In this document: positions 17,023 to 27,514 of the stretch, in pieces
How positions within the stretch are numbered: the stretch's first letter is position 1
Layout of the letters: every line of letters starts with the position of its first letter
Assembly: GCA_964501185.1 (NCBI GenBank)
Contig: CAZCRT010000009.1
Coordinates: forward strand, 1-64,000
DNA length: 64,000 nucleotides
Direction: 5' to 3'
From: BS150m-G50 sp964501185 [NCBI: uncultured Bacteroidia bacterium]
Lineage (GTDB): Bacteria > CAIWAD01 > BS150m-G50
The notes under the pieces: model-generated
The model's database searches: none
What the model was told of the DNA's origin: nothing
Seen by the model: only the letters and a program-made list of their open reading frames with translations
Made by a program: the position numbers and the translations under genes

Positions 17023-18222
17023 CTATGGCAACAATGGCTCCCGCGGCAATGACAGTGACTGGATTTCTCCATCGTGAGTGATAACCAACTCCACTACCGA
17101 CGCAGCCTCATCGGTTAGAAATCCGTTGATCTCATCCAGGCTGAGAACGTCAGCTCCGAAACCGGCGATCCCGATCAGTTCATCACCAACCTGGATACCA
17201 TTACGGTCGGCTGGAGACCCCTGCCAGAAACCGCGCACGAATGTCCTGTCTTCCTCTCGGGCAACTTTCAGCCCGGTTGATACTATGTTATCCTCGAAGT
17301 GAGGTTCGTTTCTCTTTACGAGCAGCAGCTCCGATTCAGGATAGTTGATCAGTGTCAGGAACTGATCCATGAAAGCTTTTCCCAGCAGCAGATGATCAGA
17401 GGATGGCAGATCCGCTACTAATACCGGAATATCTGTTAACAGCAGGTCACCGAACCGGCAGCCGGGAAGCCGTGCCAGATAACAGTCGTCACTGGTGGTG
17501 AAGGGCCACTTCGCCACAACGCCAACTCCCGCAATATGCTCCGCTCCGCTGGCCAGTACTACATCTTCAAACAGCTCCAGTGGAATAGTCAACAGGTCGG
17601 GTGCGCCGGTGTCGATCATGGCCTGTGCCGACAGGTTGTCGTTGAGTGTGCACTCTATCAGAGGGAAGTAAAGGGGGAAGGTCGCTTCCAGCTGCAGCTG
17701 ATAGTGGGGCACCTTACTGACCCACTCCGGATAATCGCGGCTGAGTATCAGCTCCCGACGGTCGTAATCAAGTGATACACAGAAGTACCGCAGCAGGTTG
17801 GAGCCGATAAACCCCTCTATGCCATGGATAGGGAATGTGTCAGTAAAATCGAATCGGACCAGGAAGACATCCTCTACTGCCGCTCCCGGCAGTTGCACCG
17901 ACACCGGTTGCGTGGTCAGGTATGCTTTCAGCGAATCGACCGGGGTTGGTAGTGCCAGCCCCGGATCCAGCCCGAGACTGTCAGCCAGGCGGATCGAGAT
18001 GGCGCCCATCGCACCTGTATCAAACAGGAAGTTATGACTGGAGCCGGAGTCATTGATCCCGACCGGGACGATTATCTTATGCCGTTGCAGCTCGAATTGT
18101 ATTACTGCCGCTTTTTTGGGGTAGACCGGCTCTCCCCGTTTGAACCGGCTGACTATGGATATAGTGGTACAGGCGGCAAGCAGCAATAAAGTCAGCAGTA
18201 GAATGGTTGTGCGCAGTTTCAC
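17023..18222 (-). CDS. Lipoprotein with two retropepsin-like aspartyl domains and a PDZ domain
   Basis: A 399-residue secreted protein. A lipoprotein signal ends LLAAC (Cys 18). Two retropepsin-like halves follow, each with a DTGA catalytic-type motif (Asp 68 and Asp 204), so a single chain could form the two-Asp active site. Residues of about 310-399 form a PDZ domain (FVRGFWQGSPADRNGIQVGDELIGI). This aspartyl protease-PDZ layout is known in bacterial envelope proteins of unknown substrate. It stands in a minus-strand group with a DUF2238-like membrane gene and a GNAT gene, with no obvious functional link. Confidence 0.82.
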   Translation of the reverse strand: MKLRTTILLLTLLLLAACTTISIVSRFKRGEPVYPKKAAVIQFELQRHKIIVPVGINDSGSSHNFLFDTGAMGAISIRLADSLGLDPGLALPTPVDSLKAYLTTQPVSVQLPGAAVEDVFLVRFDFTDTFPIHGIEGFIGSNLLRYFCVSLDYDRRELILSRDYPEWVSKVPHYQLQLEATFPLYFPLIECTLNDNLSAQAMIDTGAPDLLTIPLELFEDVVLASGAEHIAGVGVVAKWPFTTSDDCYLARLPGCRFGDLLLTDIPVLVADLPSSDHLLLGKAFMDQFLTLINYPESELLLVKRNEPHFEDNIVSTGLKVAREEDRTFVRGFWQGSPADRNGIQVGDELIGIAGFGADVLSLDEINGFLTDEAASVVELVITHDGEIQSLSLPREPLLP

Positions 18223-18273
18223 GGTAGATCTCCCATGTGCCGGATCTCCTCTGGCTCCAGCAATGACCGCCCC

Positions 18274-18945
18274 TCACATCTCCTCTTCAATTCTCTTGCG
18301 GCGCAGCAGGCGTTTATTGGCACGCAGAAACCGGTCTATCCAGGGCACGATAAAGGTCTCACGGTGATTTCGCAGATAAGCATATCCCATGGCACTGACA
18401 ACACAGGCGCCGGTTAAAGCCACAATCAGATCCCACATCGTATCGACCAGGCCGCTGCGTTGCATATTGAGGCCGAGGAAATTATCCATACTGAACTCGA
18501 AAATCTCCCAGAGCGCACCGACAGCCAGTGCGAAAACGACTGCAAAGAGCGCGATAAATTCCGGGCTGAGATTCAGCTCGGTGCGGGGTGCGTGATTGAG
18601 CACATACACCAGGATAAAGGCGACCAGGCCCAGCAGGAAACCGGAACCCATATGGACTACAATATCCCACCACCAGAAGCGGTTATAGAAATCACCAAAT
18701 TCACCCAGAAACAGAGTCACATAGATAAAGACGATAGCCAGCAGTTCTGTCTCGGGAGGCAGGTAGATATGAAAACGCCGCCTGAGCCAGACAGGCGCCA
18801 GGGTGGCAATCATTGCCCCGGCAACCAGCAGTGCCAGCATGAATTCAGTCAACAGCAACGCCCAGATGAAACCGGCAGCCATGGTCAGCTGCATCACCAG
18901 CTTGAACAGGAACTGCCTCCTGCTGTATTTGTAAGTGATTCCCAT
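18274..18945 (-). CDS. DUF2238/YjdF-like integral membrane protein
   Basis: A predicted 223-residue protein with about six transmembrane helices. The segment WWWDIVVHMGSGFLLGLVAF and the later ALWEIFEFSMDNFLG ... VDTMWDLIVALTGA carry the acidic and His residues characteristic of the DUF2238/YjdF family, whose function is unknown. The start is uncertain: ATG 18945 has AGGA about 10 bases upstream, while a TTG at 18996 would add 17 polar residues but has a poor ribosome site. The basic C-terminal tail is probably cytoplasmic. Confidence 0.75.
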   Translation of the reverse strand: MGITYKYSRRQFLFKLVMQLTMAAGFIWALLLTEFMLALLVAGAMIATLAPVWLRRRFHIYLPPETELLAIVFIYVTLFLGEFGDFYNRFWWWDIVVHMGSGFLLGLVAFILVYVLNHAPRTELNLSPEFIALFAVVFALAVGALWEIFEFSMDNFLGLNMQRSGLVDTMWDLIVALTGACVVSAMGYAYLRNHRETFIVPWIDRFLRANKRLLRRKRIEEEM

Positions 18946-19024
18946 TGGCTTGTTTTCCTGATCTTGGATACGGTTCTGGAAATAGTCTTTCTTCAAATAG
19001 TCCCGCTGGTTTTATCCCGTCCTG

Positions 19025-19852
19025 TTAGCTGAACTTACCCACCCGGAATGTCCTTTCCTCCAACAGGCTGAACCCGACTTTCTCTGCCACTCGCACTGAA
19101 CCGATGTTTTCAGTGTCACATTCCCAGAATGGTACGATATCCCTCTCCCGGCATCGTTCCACAAAGCGGGCAGCAGTTGCAGTCGCAATCCCCCTGTTCA
19201 TATATTCCGGCAGGGTTTCTATACCGATACCACACATCTGACGGCTCACATACTCTGCTGTGCACCAGCAGACAATTGTATTACCCTTAAGTGCTGCGAC
19301 ACCGAACTCTCGCGCACGCCGCTTCCCCTCCGTTGACCACATCCATTCGATCTCCGCCTCTACCAATTGCAGGTTCTCCAGTTCCCGGCGCTCCAGAAAA
19401 GCCCGGTCTATAGTTGTCAATTCAATATCCGGCATATCCGGTGAAGCCTGCGGTACAGGTTTATCTCCGGGGAAACTGTAGAAGAGCCTTTCCACTTTGC
19501 TCAGGCTCATGCCCGGAAAGATAACCGGCAGCATCTCCTCATCCCAGGATGGCAACAGGTTGACTTTGAACCAGTTGAGTTGCTTTGCAGCAGCAAGTGC
19601 CTTGATTTTTATATTGAACAGGGTGGCCAGTTCCCCGGCAACCTCGTAACTGGTCGGTTCACCCCCGATATAGAATACATTATTGCCCTGATCCCAGAGT
19701 AACAGCAGGCAGCGGCCCTGAGGGTGTGGTGCGGCCCATAACCTGCCCGCGGTATTATTCTCAACCAGGGAGGCGAGCACCAGCTTCAACTGGTGGCCCG
19801 GGAACCGGGCGCAGTGCTTGGCCAGTTTAAGTAGAGGTGTTTCCTGAAACAT
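19025..19852 (-). CDS. GNAT-family N-acetyltransferase
   Basis: A protein of about 275 residues. The C-terminal half is a GNAT fold: the acetyl-CoA loop shows as PEYMNRGIATATAARFVERCRERDIVPFWECDTENIGSVRVAEKVGF, with the usual final strand. The N-terminal half resembles the GNAT acetyltransferase family that includes zwittermicin-resistance-like proteins. Substrate unknown. The ATG at 19852 (second of two adjacent ATGs) has AGGAGG 5 bases upstream. Confidence 0.78.
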   Translation of the reverse strand: MFQETPLLKLAKHCARFPGHQLKLVLASLVENNTAGRLWAAPHPQGRCLLLLWDQGNNVFYIGGEPTSYEVAGELATLFNIKIKALAAAKQLNWFKVNLLPSWDEEMLPVIFPGMSLSKVERLFYSFPGDKPVPQASPDMPDIELTTIDRAFLERRELENLQLVEAEIEWMWSTEGKRRAREFGVAALKGNTIVCWCTAEYVSRQMCGIGIETLPEYMNRGIATATAARFVERCRERDIVPFWECDTENIGSVRVAEKVGFSLLEERTFRVGKFS

Positions 19853-19965
19853 CATTTCCTCCTGTCTATTAATCCGCTCAACTGCCTGGCCCCCGATCTG
19901 AGTTTATTTTTACCTGTCTGTTGCATGTTTGTTTTTTCTGATACTTCAGCACAAGAGCATACCTT

Positions 19966-21276
19966 CTATATTTCAGCCGCTATCCCCAGTAACAAGCTGG
20001 GAGCCTGATCAAGGTTGTACCCCGCCAGGAAACCCCTGCTCTTGAATCCCGCTTCAACCACCACGAAAAGAGGCACTCGCTCCCACGCCTGCCGGTAGTG
20101 CCCCCGCAGTGATATAGCTCCGCCAATATTAGCACCGGCAGCTGATTGCCCCGAGAGATCCAGTTGCGGTTGTTTCCAGCCATCCAGTCGCAGATCGAGG
20201 TCGAAACGATCACGACTGAGCAGCTTCTCGACCGTAATTCCCACACCCCCCCAACCGGCGTGAAAAGCGTCATCACCGAGGTTGAGATCGATACGCAGTA
20301 ACCGGTTATCAAACCGTAGATAGTTATCCAGATGAAAGGCCAGCCCGAACGGAGTGAGGGTGGTTCTTATTGACGGCAGATAATCAAACCTGCCCAGAGG
20401 GAGCATCGGCAGAGAGGCATCCGGTTCTCCATTCCAGAAATAACCGGTCAGTTGCGTGTAGATAGAGAGCCAGAGAAAAGGATCGCACAGATCGGCTTTC
20501 ATCTGTTTCTGCAGATCCGGGAGCCGGTAGTGAAGAGCGGCTACGTCATGGTAACCGTTCATTCGATTCAGGATCTGAATATACGCCTGCGGATCATTGT
20601 AATGCCCCGATTCCTGATCAAGAGGTATTGAACCCTGCAGGTAGTTAAACCCGATCTGGAACGACCAGAAATAGAGGAATGCCTCCCGGTAGTGAATGAT
20701 ACCACTACGCATCCAGCGCTGACGCAGGGAGGCGTTGAGCTGCTGATGAACTTCCAACCCCCCGGTCCAGATGGCCAGCAGCTCCGGGTCGGTAACCGTT
20801 CCGGCCGGCATACTGCCCGAAGCCTGACCACCCCCTTTGCCATATGGCGGCGGGCGGTCATAACCATAATCGATATCAGTGAGATTGAGTTCACGGTAGC
20901 GGGCTCCATGGCCGAAATACTCATGTGCGAGTACAACAGTGAAATAATCCACCGGCAGATCGAGCCAGATAAGTTTGGCTACACGGCCGGCAATACCGAG
21001 GGTGCGGGTTGTCAGGCTTTTCTCAGTTGACCAGCGGGTGTGGAGCAGGTGGTCCTCACCGATGCTTACCAGCCGGTGTGCTGTCAACAGATTGGCAACA
21101 CCGGAGCGCATACTCAGATCAGGATCAATAGCCAGTAGAGAAGTGGGTGGAGAATGGACAACTGTTGCAGGTTGCTCCGGCGAGGGAGGATCTGTACTGT
21201 CTGCAGGTGAAGTAGTACCGGCTGCGGCTGAAACCTGTTGCAGGGCGAGTAGCAGAATTATGGCGTACAGCTTCAT
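19966..21276 (-). CDS. Exported protein with HEYFGH motif, function unknown
   Basis: A protein of about 436 residues with a signal peptide (residues 1-19) and a Pro/Ser/Thr-rich linker. It contains VVLAHEYFGHGARYREL near residue 117. This HExxxH spacing is one residue longer than the zincin HExxH, so a metal site is possible but protease activity is not supported. The last third is rich in alternating strands (YLRFDNRLLRIDLNLGD, FDLDLRLDGW, LSLRGHYRQAW) that look like outer-membrane or beta-barrel strands, and the protein ends in a short hydrophobic strand. I do not recognise the family. ATG 21276 has GGAG 6 bases upstream. Confidence 0.65.
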   Translation of the reverse strand: MKLYAIILLLALQQVSAAAGTTSPADSTDPPSPEQPATVVHSPPTSLLAIDPDLSMRSGVANLLTAHRLVSIGEDHLLHTRWSTEKSLTTRTLGIAGRVAKLIWLDLPVDYFTVVLAHEYFGHGARYRELNLTDIDYGYDRPPPYGKGGGQASGSMPAGTVTDPELLAIWTGGLEVHQQLNASLRQRWMRSGIIHYREAFLYFWSFQIGFNYLQGSIPLDQESGHYNDPQAYIQILNRMNGYHDVAALHYRLPDLQKQMKADLCDPFLWLSIYTQLTGYFWNGEPDASLPMLPLGRFDYLPSIRTTLTPFGLAFHLDNYLRFDNRLLRIDLNLGDDAFHAGWGGVGITVEKLLSRDRFDLDLRLDGWKQPQLDLSGQSAAGANIGGAISLRGHYRQAWERVPLFVVVEAGFKSRGFLAGYNLDQAPSLLLGIAAEI

Positions 21277-21347
21277 CATCGGCTCCAGATTTCAATCCGT
21301 AGCCAAAAAATAGTAATATTTCAGACAAATTAGTACAGGAATCCCCC

Positions 21348-21424
21348 CTACCGGATCAACAGCCCCCTGCGCGTATCGATCAGCCTGTTGTCAACCAGCA
21401 GCTGATAGAAATAGATTCCGGAAG
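21348..21424 (-). pseudogene. Orphan fragment of a T9SS sorting domain
   Basis: Read on the minus strand, these bases encode SGIYFYQLLVDNRLIDTRR followed by GLLIR and a stop, the same residues as the end of the C25-like protein at 28012-33129, and the DNA is nearly identical. Similarity stops abruptly at the CCGGAAG junction and the preceding frame soon meets a stop. The bases just beyond the stop (CCCCCCTACCGGATCA) also match the donor. It is a remnant of a deleted gene or a recombined copy. Confidence 0.8.
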
Positions 21425-21491
21425 GTAATGGGCAGGCACTCATCGCATTCTGTTACGCGATGACTTCACGTAAGCTAAGCGTCACGCTCGT

Positions 21492-23924
21492 TCATTCTAT
21501 TAACAGCATTTTCCTTGATAGCACCTGGTGATCTGTTGACAACTGATACATATATAATCCACTCGATAGTCCGCTTCCATCAAACCGAACCTGATGTACA
21601 CCAGCGCTATAGGCGCAATCAGTCAGCAGTTGCACCTGCTGTCCCAGGATGTTGTAGACCGCCAGTTGTACCTCCTGGGGATAGGGCAGTGTGAACTCAA
21701 TCGTCGTAGTCGGATTAAAGGGATTGGGGTAGTTTTGAGATAACTGGATTGTCTGGGGAGGGCAACCACGGGGAGCTGCCCCTGCATTTGGAATCGCCTC
21801 AAATTCCTGCACCATCGCATAAGGACCGCCGGTGAAACCGATATCGTTGCGTAGTGTACCCTGCGAAGGCCATAGTGGCCAGCCGGAATTATCAGGATCT
21901 TCGGGGTCATTGTAAACAGGATCGGGATTGCCGGCGTCAATGCAGGGGGAGGCGGGATCCAGATAGGGAGGACCGAGTTCGCTGTGAAACATAGGATCTG
22001 TGTCCCAGATGTTGCCTTCACCTGCCAGCTCTTCCTGTATTAGAGAATATGTAAACCCTATCGGTTGAGGATAATCACTCGGTCTTTGCCATATATCATA
22101 GCTGTTTCCCCAGAATATGCTGTTCTCAAAAACAGTCTGTGCCGAGGAAGCATTTCCACCACCCAATATGTATGGAAGATCACAATTGATGATAGTTGCA
22201 TTCCTGACAACAGCGCTTTCCGATCCTATACAGGTAAGTGCTGTGTGCATACACCAGGTGTAAGGATACTGATGGTAGTTTTCCTGTTCAGTTACACCAG
22301 AGATATAGATGTTCTCAAGTAGCGTATTTTCGGAAGCAACTACCCATATTCCACGTCTGGGTGTATCGACCACCTGCACATTACGCATGGAAACATCACT
22401 TACCCACGCCACTTTGATTCCACCATCATCGTTTTCCAGGATGACAACATCGTCGAGTTCCAAAGAGCTGGTGTATCCAGAAAACCCCGGTCCATCTACA
22501 CGAATCACCGAACCGACACCCCCACTACCCGCGAGTTCCCACGGTTTGTCAGGTGCGATGTTTGGTTGTCTGTTGTTCTGAAACAGGCAATGGCGCAGGA
22601 TTGTACCTTTATCATCACCTAATGAAATATCCAGACACCTTCCCTGATTGCCACTGGGATCGACATTGGGATTGCTGTAATCGTCAGGATCATCGTGGTA
22701 GTTATTGATGAAGCGGCAGTTGTCCAGTACGTTAGGTGGATTCAAACCGGCATAATAGAGAACTTCACCACCACTGACAAAGTCATCCGGATCGTCCGGA
22801 TCGTTATGCAGCATAATGGTGTTGTTCTCGAATAACCCGTCATAAATTGAACACCAGGTTGACAGAATTATTGGTGGAAACCCTTCAGGTTGATATCCAA
22901 AAGCGCCACCGACATTATCCTGCACAGTCAGATTGTGAATCTCACCGACAGCATCGACACTGATCAAACCACAGACATAGCTATTTCCATTCTGGTTTCT
23001 CAGAAAAAAGAGGCTGTCGGCATAGAGGGTATCGGTATTAATCCTGATACCGCGAGAGGGTGAATTGTCAGTGAGCCATAGGTTACGGATGGTTATGGTT
23101 GTTTGGTTCACAGCCCCACCCAGATCTAACAAATAGCTTGGCACGGAATTATTTCTGAAGTGAATGTTCTCCAGATGCATATAATTGCATGTGGTCAACC
23201 TTACTATCTTGCTATAGTAGTTGTTGAAATTCTCTACAGTCAGGTTCTTAACCAACAGGGTATCGTAAGCACCACTACTCATCAGATACTTTTCCTCCCC
23301 AACTCCAAAAGCATGGAGTCCATCTATCGTAAGGTCACCAAAAATAAATCCATAGATCGCATACTTCTGGTGATATAGTGAGTCAAGATGGTTGTTGTTG
23401 AAGATCTTCAGGTTGCGTAGCAGCACATTACCATTATTACCTTCACTGCCCATGCTAAGGACAGCACCATCCCTAGGGGCAATATTCTCAGTAAATACAC
23501 AGTTCTCAAGTACCAGATTAACACTGTCGAATGCCTGCACAGCACCACCACCATATAGCCAAGGAAACTCACCATACCATCCCAAACCCCGTTTCACAGT
23601 AAAACCGTTCAGACGGAAGATTCGATCATTACTAGTAGGGAGTACTTCTACGATTGTTCCCTGATACTCTCCATCAAGGATAGTCTCATTAATATCCGAC
23701 GTGTCCTGACTAAACATGTAATCGGAAGTAAGTGTCAGTTCGATAATGGGTATTTGAAGCAGTTCGTTATAAGTACCGGGAGTTACCAGTACCGTATCAC
23801 CCCAGTCTGAGCTGTCGATGGCAGTCTGGATCAGGGAAAACTCATCGGGAACGCTGTGAATCTCACCCTGTAGGTGTATGAAATGGAACAGTAATGTTAG
23901 TAGGATGAAGGGTGTTCTTTTCAT
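21492..23924 (-). CDS. Secreted beta-helix protein with T9SS sorting domain
   Basis: A predicted 810-residue surface protein. ATG 23924 starts a Sec signal (MKRTPFILLTLLFHFIHLQG); a longer frame from 23963 is unlikely. The N-terminus VPDEFSLIQTAIDSSDWGDTVLVTPGTYNE is the DUF1565-type start of right-handed parallel beta helices, followed by many pectate-lyase-like turns (ENCVF, RNLKIFNN, FENNTI). The C-terminal 80 residues form a type A T9SS domain (SQNYPNPFNPTTTIEFTL ... GLYMYQLS ... KMLLIE). It would pass the outer membrane through T9SS and be displayed or released. Ligand unknown. It lies downstream of a related beta-helix gene. Confidence 0.85.
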   Translation of the reverse strand: MKRTPFILLTLLFHFIHLQGEIHSVPDEFSLIQTAIDSSDWGDTVLVTPGTYNELLQIPIIELTLTSDYMFSQDTSDINETILDGEYQGTIVEVLPTSNDRIFRLNGFTVKRGLGWYGEFPWLYGGGAVQAFDSVNLVLENCVFTENIAPRDGAVLSMGSEGNNGNVLLRNLKIFNNNHLDSLYHQKYAIYGFIFGDLTIDGLHAFGVGEEKYLMSSGAYDTLLVKNLTVENFNNYYSKIVRLTTCNYMHLENIHFRNNSVPSYLLDLGGAVNQTTITIRNLWLTDNSPSRGIRINTDTLYADSLFFLRNQNGNSYVCGLISVDAVGEIHNLTVQDNVGGAFGYQPEGFPPIILSTWCSIYDGLFENNTIMLHNDPDDPDDFVSGGEVLYYAGLNPPNVLDNCRFINNYHDDPDDYSNPNVDPSGNQGRCLDISLGDDKGTILRHCLFQNNRQPNIAPDKPWELAGSGGVGSVIRVDGPGFSGYTSSLELDDVVILENDDGGIKVAWVSDVSMRNVQVVDTPRRGIWVVASENTLLENIYISGVTEQENYHQYPYTWCMHTALTCIGSESAVVRNATIINCDLPYILGGGNASSAQTVFENSIFWGNSYDIWQRPSDYPQPIGFTYSLIQEELAGEGNIWDTDPMFHSELGPPYLDPASPCIDAGNPDPVYNDPEDPDNSGWPLWPSQGTLRNDIGFTGGPYAMVQEFEAIPNAGAAPRGCPPQTIQLSQNYPNPFNPTTTIEFTLPYPQEVQLAVYNILGQQVQLLTDCAYSAGVHQVRFDGSGLSSGLYMYQLSTDHQVLSRKMLLIE

Positions 23925-23954
23925 GATGTTGTTCCAACGTATCGGCACTAAATG

Positions 23955-23980
23955 TAGGGGCACGGTATGCCGTGCCCCTA
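23955..23980. repeat. Perfect palindromic hairpin between two beta-helix genes
   Basis: TAGGGGCACGG at 23955-23965 pairs perfectly with CCGTGCCCCTA at 23970-23980 around a 4-base loop. It stands between the stop of one minus-strand gene (23996) and the start of the next (23924). It could act as a terminator or spacer; GC-rich TAGGGGC...GCCCCTA palindromes also occur as dispersed repeats in many environmental genomes. No T tract is present. Confidence 0.55.
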
Positions 23981-23995
23981 TGCGTGTATAATCAC

Positions 23996-26900
23996 CTATT
24001 TCACAAACAGCACCTTCTGTACCAGACGGGCATCAGGTGAAACGATGCTGATGAAATAGAGACCGGTTGCCAGGTTCTCCGGTTGGATAACAGCCCGGTG
24101 AACACCGGCTTCCAGTAGTTCGTCGGTCAGTGTGGTCACCAGTTGTCCCCGCAGGTTGAAAACCTGCACCTTGATCTCACCTGCCACTTCCAGATGATAG
24201 CTGATGGTGGTGCTGGGGTTGAACGGATTAGGATAGCAGCCCAACAGGGCTACTTTCTGTGGCAGATGTGGTCTGTTGCCACCCCTTTGTTCTTCCTGCA
24301 ACAGCGGACGACCATAGTTCAACAGATCGATTGTTCTCTGGTTGTAATAGATTGTCTGTGCAACACGATCTTCAGCTGAGGGTGAATTCGCCATACCAAC
24401 CGGAGGTGGATAGGTCAGGATCTCCAGCAGAGCCAGGTCGAGGCATTTGATACTGGTGGAAGTCTCCGCTTCTGCCAGCAATAGTTCCAACTGTGTTTCA
24501 GCAAAGCCAGGTTCAATGTGGCAGGCGTGGATACACCAGGCAGCACTCCGCTCCAGTGTAGCCAGTTCCGGATCGACAGCTACAGTACTGTCAGCCAGTG
24601 TCAGCAACGCGGCCTGAATCGCTTCGCAACTGGTTAGGCCATACTCCGTGTCAAGTGCTACTGCCTTCACCCTTAATAATGACTCATTCGCATTTCTACT
24701 TGTCGGATATTCTTCCAGAAGTTGGCAATAGTTATCCACAGCTACACTGTAATCATCCGCCAGCTCAGCTGCCCTACCTGCTTCATACAGCTCCTGTCCG
24801 CCACCATCACGAGAGCCACAACTGATGTAGGTTTCGTTACAGCTTGCAAGTATGTTCATCTCTTCATCAACCCAGTCTGGAACCAGCTCATGAGTGAAAA
24901 TTGTAGTACTGCTCATCGGAGCAATACAGGAGGCATTGTTTCCCCAATAATTGTCGGTCCAGTCGGTATACTCTTCCCCTGGTGTTCCAGCCTCTTGTAC
25001 GAATTTTGCCCATAACGGTTGTTGGGCTTGTTCTTGCCTGAAATCGTTGTAACCGCAGTAGAGATCCAGCTCACCACCATCGAGTAGGATGAGTGGATAA
25101 GGTGTATCACCATAGATGATGTTACATGCACCCGCGTCAGGGTCAGTTGTCTGGCACATATGGTTGGTAGAGTTATGCTGATCAATGGCGGTAACTACTA
25201 TACTTTGATCCAGGTCACGATCACCAAACTGATTAAGAGATAGTGATACCGGCGCATTATAAATCACCAAAGGAGTTACAGGATTTAGGGGTGCTGGTTC
25301 AACCTGAAATCTGTTTTCACGAACGACAATATCAGATTTCGATTTCGATCCGTAGATCTTCAAGGACCAACCTTCATAGCCAATTGTAGATGGTGGTCTG
25401 AAAGTACAACCTATAACGTCCACATTGCTGTTGGTACAAGACACCTTGGCAAGGCCATTCATCTCCGGATCACTGAAATCGAAATCGGTCAGATTTCCGC
25501 TACATTGTTTAAAGGCTAAGTTGGAATTGTTGTATTCCCGAAGTTGAACAAGTGGATCTTCAATTTCAACATGAGCATTATTGAACCATAATCCAGTACT
25601 GGCCGGGTAATTGAACATAACACCTTCCAGAACAATGGTGGAGTTTCCCACGCTTCCTGGTCCGGGAGGTTCACAGGCAATCTGGATGAGGTCGGCATTA
25701 TTTTCGGGAAGATCAGGATCGCTAATGCCTACAATTGAAGTCCTTTGACCCTCTTCATCACCGATAGTTACCCGTGGTATCTGCAGGCCTGTCTCACCCC
25801 AAATTTCTAGCTCGGAATCTTCCGCCATGCGTATAACCGTGCCAGCAGGAATGTTGACGTGATTTCTGCTTATCAACACAGACTGATCAATCCCGATTTC
25901 ATACCATCCCTTATCGATTGTAGTTACCAAACTAAGAAGAACTTGAGGGTTATAGATTGTTTGCCAGCCAATATCTGCTGTAGTCAGGTCGAAGTTGACA
26001 GGTGAATTTAAGTGCCCCATGTCCATCAATTCAGAGTTCCAAAGGAGGTTGTAGTTGTTATCTAAAACAGGACCAGCATTATCTACGAAACCTGGTTCGA
26101 TATTCAGATTGTTATGTGTCCCAGTTTCAGGTAAATATTCCTGGTAAAAAATTCCAAATAATTGCCAGTCTGTTCCTGATGCGTAAATATTTGAATTATC
26201 AATAGTGTGGTAAGGTGGATCTAATTCCACTCGTACAGGATGTTGGGTAGTATTGTTTGCAATGTTAATATTGACCAATTCATACCAAGAATTACCATCG
26301 GCCATAAGCAGATATGATTGATTGGCGCTAGCAATATTGTCAGTTAAAGTGCAGTTCTCTAACCGTACAATTGCGGGTGGTAATCCACCGGAGTAATCTC
26401 CATAAATTGAGATAACACCACTTTGAGATGTATTACCAGCAAACAAGCAGTTATATATATCTATTTCTGCGTTTTCGCTTCTAATCACAGAGTATGATAT
26501 GTGGTTCGGGGTACCAGCAGTGTTATTAAGAAAATCTGTGTTTCTGATTCTAAAAACTGGAGCATTTGATGGATTGTAATCATCAATGTATATCAGGTAA
26601 ATCACTCCATAACCACCAGTTTGCCCTGGTGATGTGTTCCCGACAAATTTCGTGTTCCGTACACTACATGAATCAATTGAGTGATACTCGTTGTACTTGT
26701 AACCAAAACCAGCGCCTTCATCCGCTTCATTGCTTTCGAAAATACAATTCTCTATATCCAACTCTGAATCCCACACCATAAGAGCTCCACCAGAACAACC
26801 AGCGAAATTCTGATAAAAAGTCGTGGATTCGGAAATTGTTAGTTTGTGTAAACCGCTCACATTCTGTGAATTTGAGTTGATGGCTCCGCCACCAGAACCA

Positions 26901-27514
26901 GGACTTCAACTAGGGGTTAGTGATTGATTGTTCGTATAGGAACCACCGATAACTGTGAGTTCTGATAAATCTGAATACACACCACCACCGCCGTGCCAGG
27001 CAGAGCAACTGAGGAAATCACAATTCTCCAGCGTAAGCTTGCTATCAAACATATAAAGGCCGCCTCCAATCCCGCCTGCAAGAAGTGAATGGTTGTTGGA
27101 GAACACAAGATTATCGAAAAGAAGATTTGAACCATTCTTAACGCATATTCCAGCACCTTTGTCTTCTTCTAGATATCCATTACTTATGGTCAGGTGACGA
27201 ATGGTAATGTCGTGAATAGAGCCTACAGGTGATACAAATATCCGTCCTTCTGTGACGGCATCAATAATCACATCTGCTGGGTTACCTGTTTCTCCAGAAA
27301 TTATTACTTCACTTACAAGCACAAGATCGTGCTCTTCATATGTACCTGCAGCTATGATGATCTCATCACTCTCTTCAGTTCCATCTGCAATCACCAGAGC
27401 TTCTTCTATTGTCAGCATATTAATTCCAGGTACATGAATAGTCTCTCCCCAGGCAACGCTATACCCCGCCAGCATTACTACCATTATCATTGTATTCAGA
27501 ATCAATCGTCGCAT
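23996..27514 (-). pseudogene. Large beta-helix T9SS protein interrupted by one in-frame TGA
   Basis: Two frames, 27514-26906 and 26905-23996, are in the same phase and separated only by a TGA at 26908-26906. Read through, they give about 1172 residues. ATG 27514 has AGGAGG 6 bases upstream and starts a signal peptide (LILNTMIMVVMLAGYSVAWG). Beta-helix repeats follow (GAGICVKNGSNLLFDNLVFSN, GGGLYMFDSKLTLENCDFLS), and the same repeat type resumes right after the stop (GGALMVWDSELDIENCIFES). A helical region with Cys residues (about 840-1000) and a T9SS domain (LGCYPNPFNPSTTISYHL) end the protein. The stop falls in a Ser/Pro/Gly-rich turn. The simplest reading is a nonsense mutation or a sequencing error. 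Confidence 0.75.

Noticed and set aside
18945-18996. TTG 18996 as start of the DUF2238-like gene
   Set aside because: It adds a polar stretch without a good ribosome site; ATG 18945 is preferred, though not certain.
26861-26908. Firm call of selenocysteine at the in-frame TGA
   Set aside because: The position is a flexible turn with no Cys counterpart and the downstream hairpin is too short and too close for a typical bacterial SECIS; kept only as a low-probability alternative.
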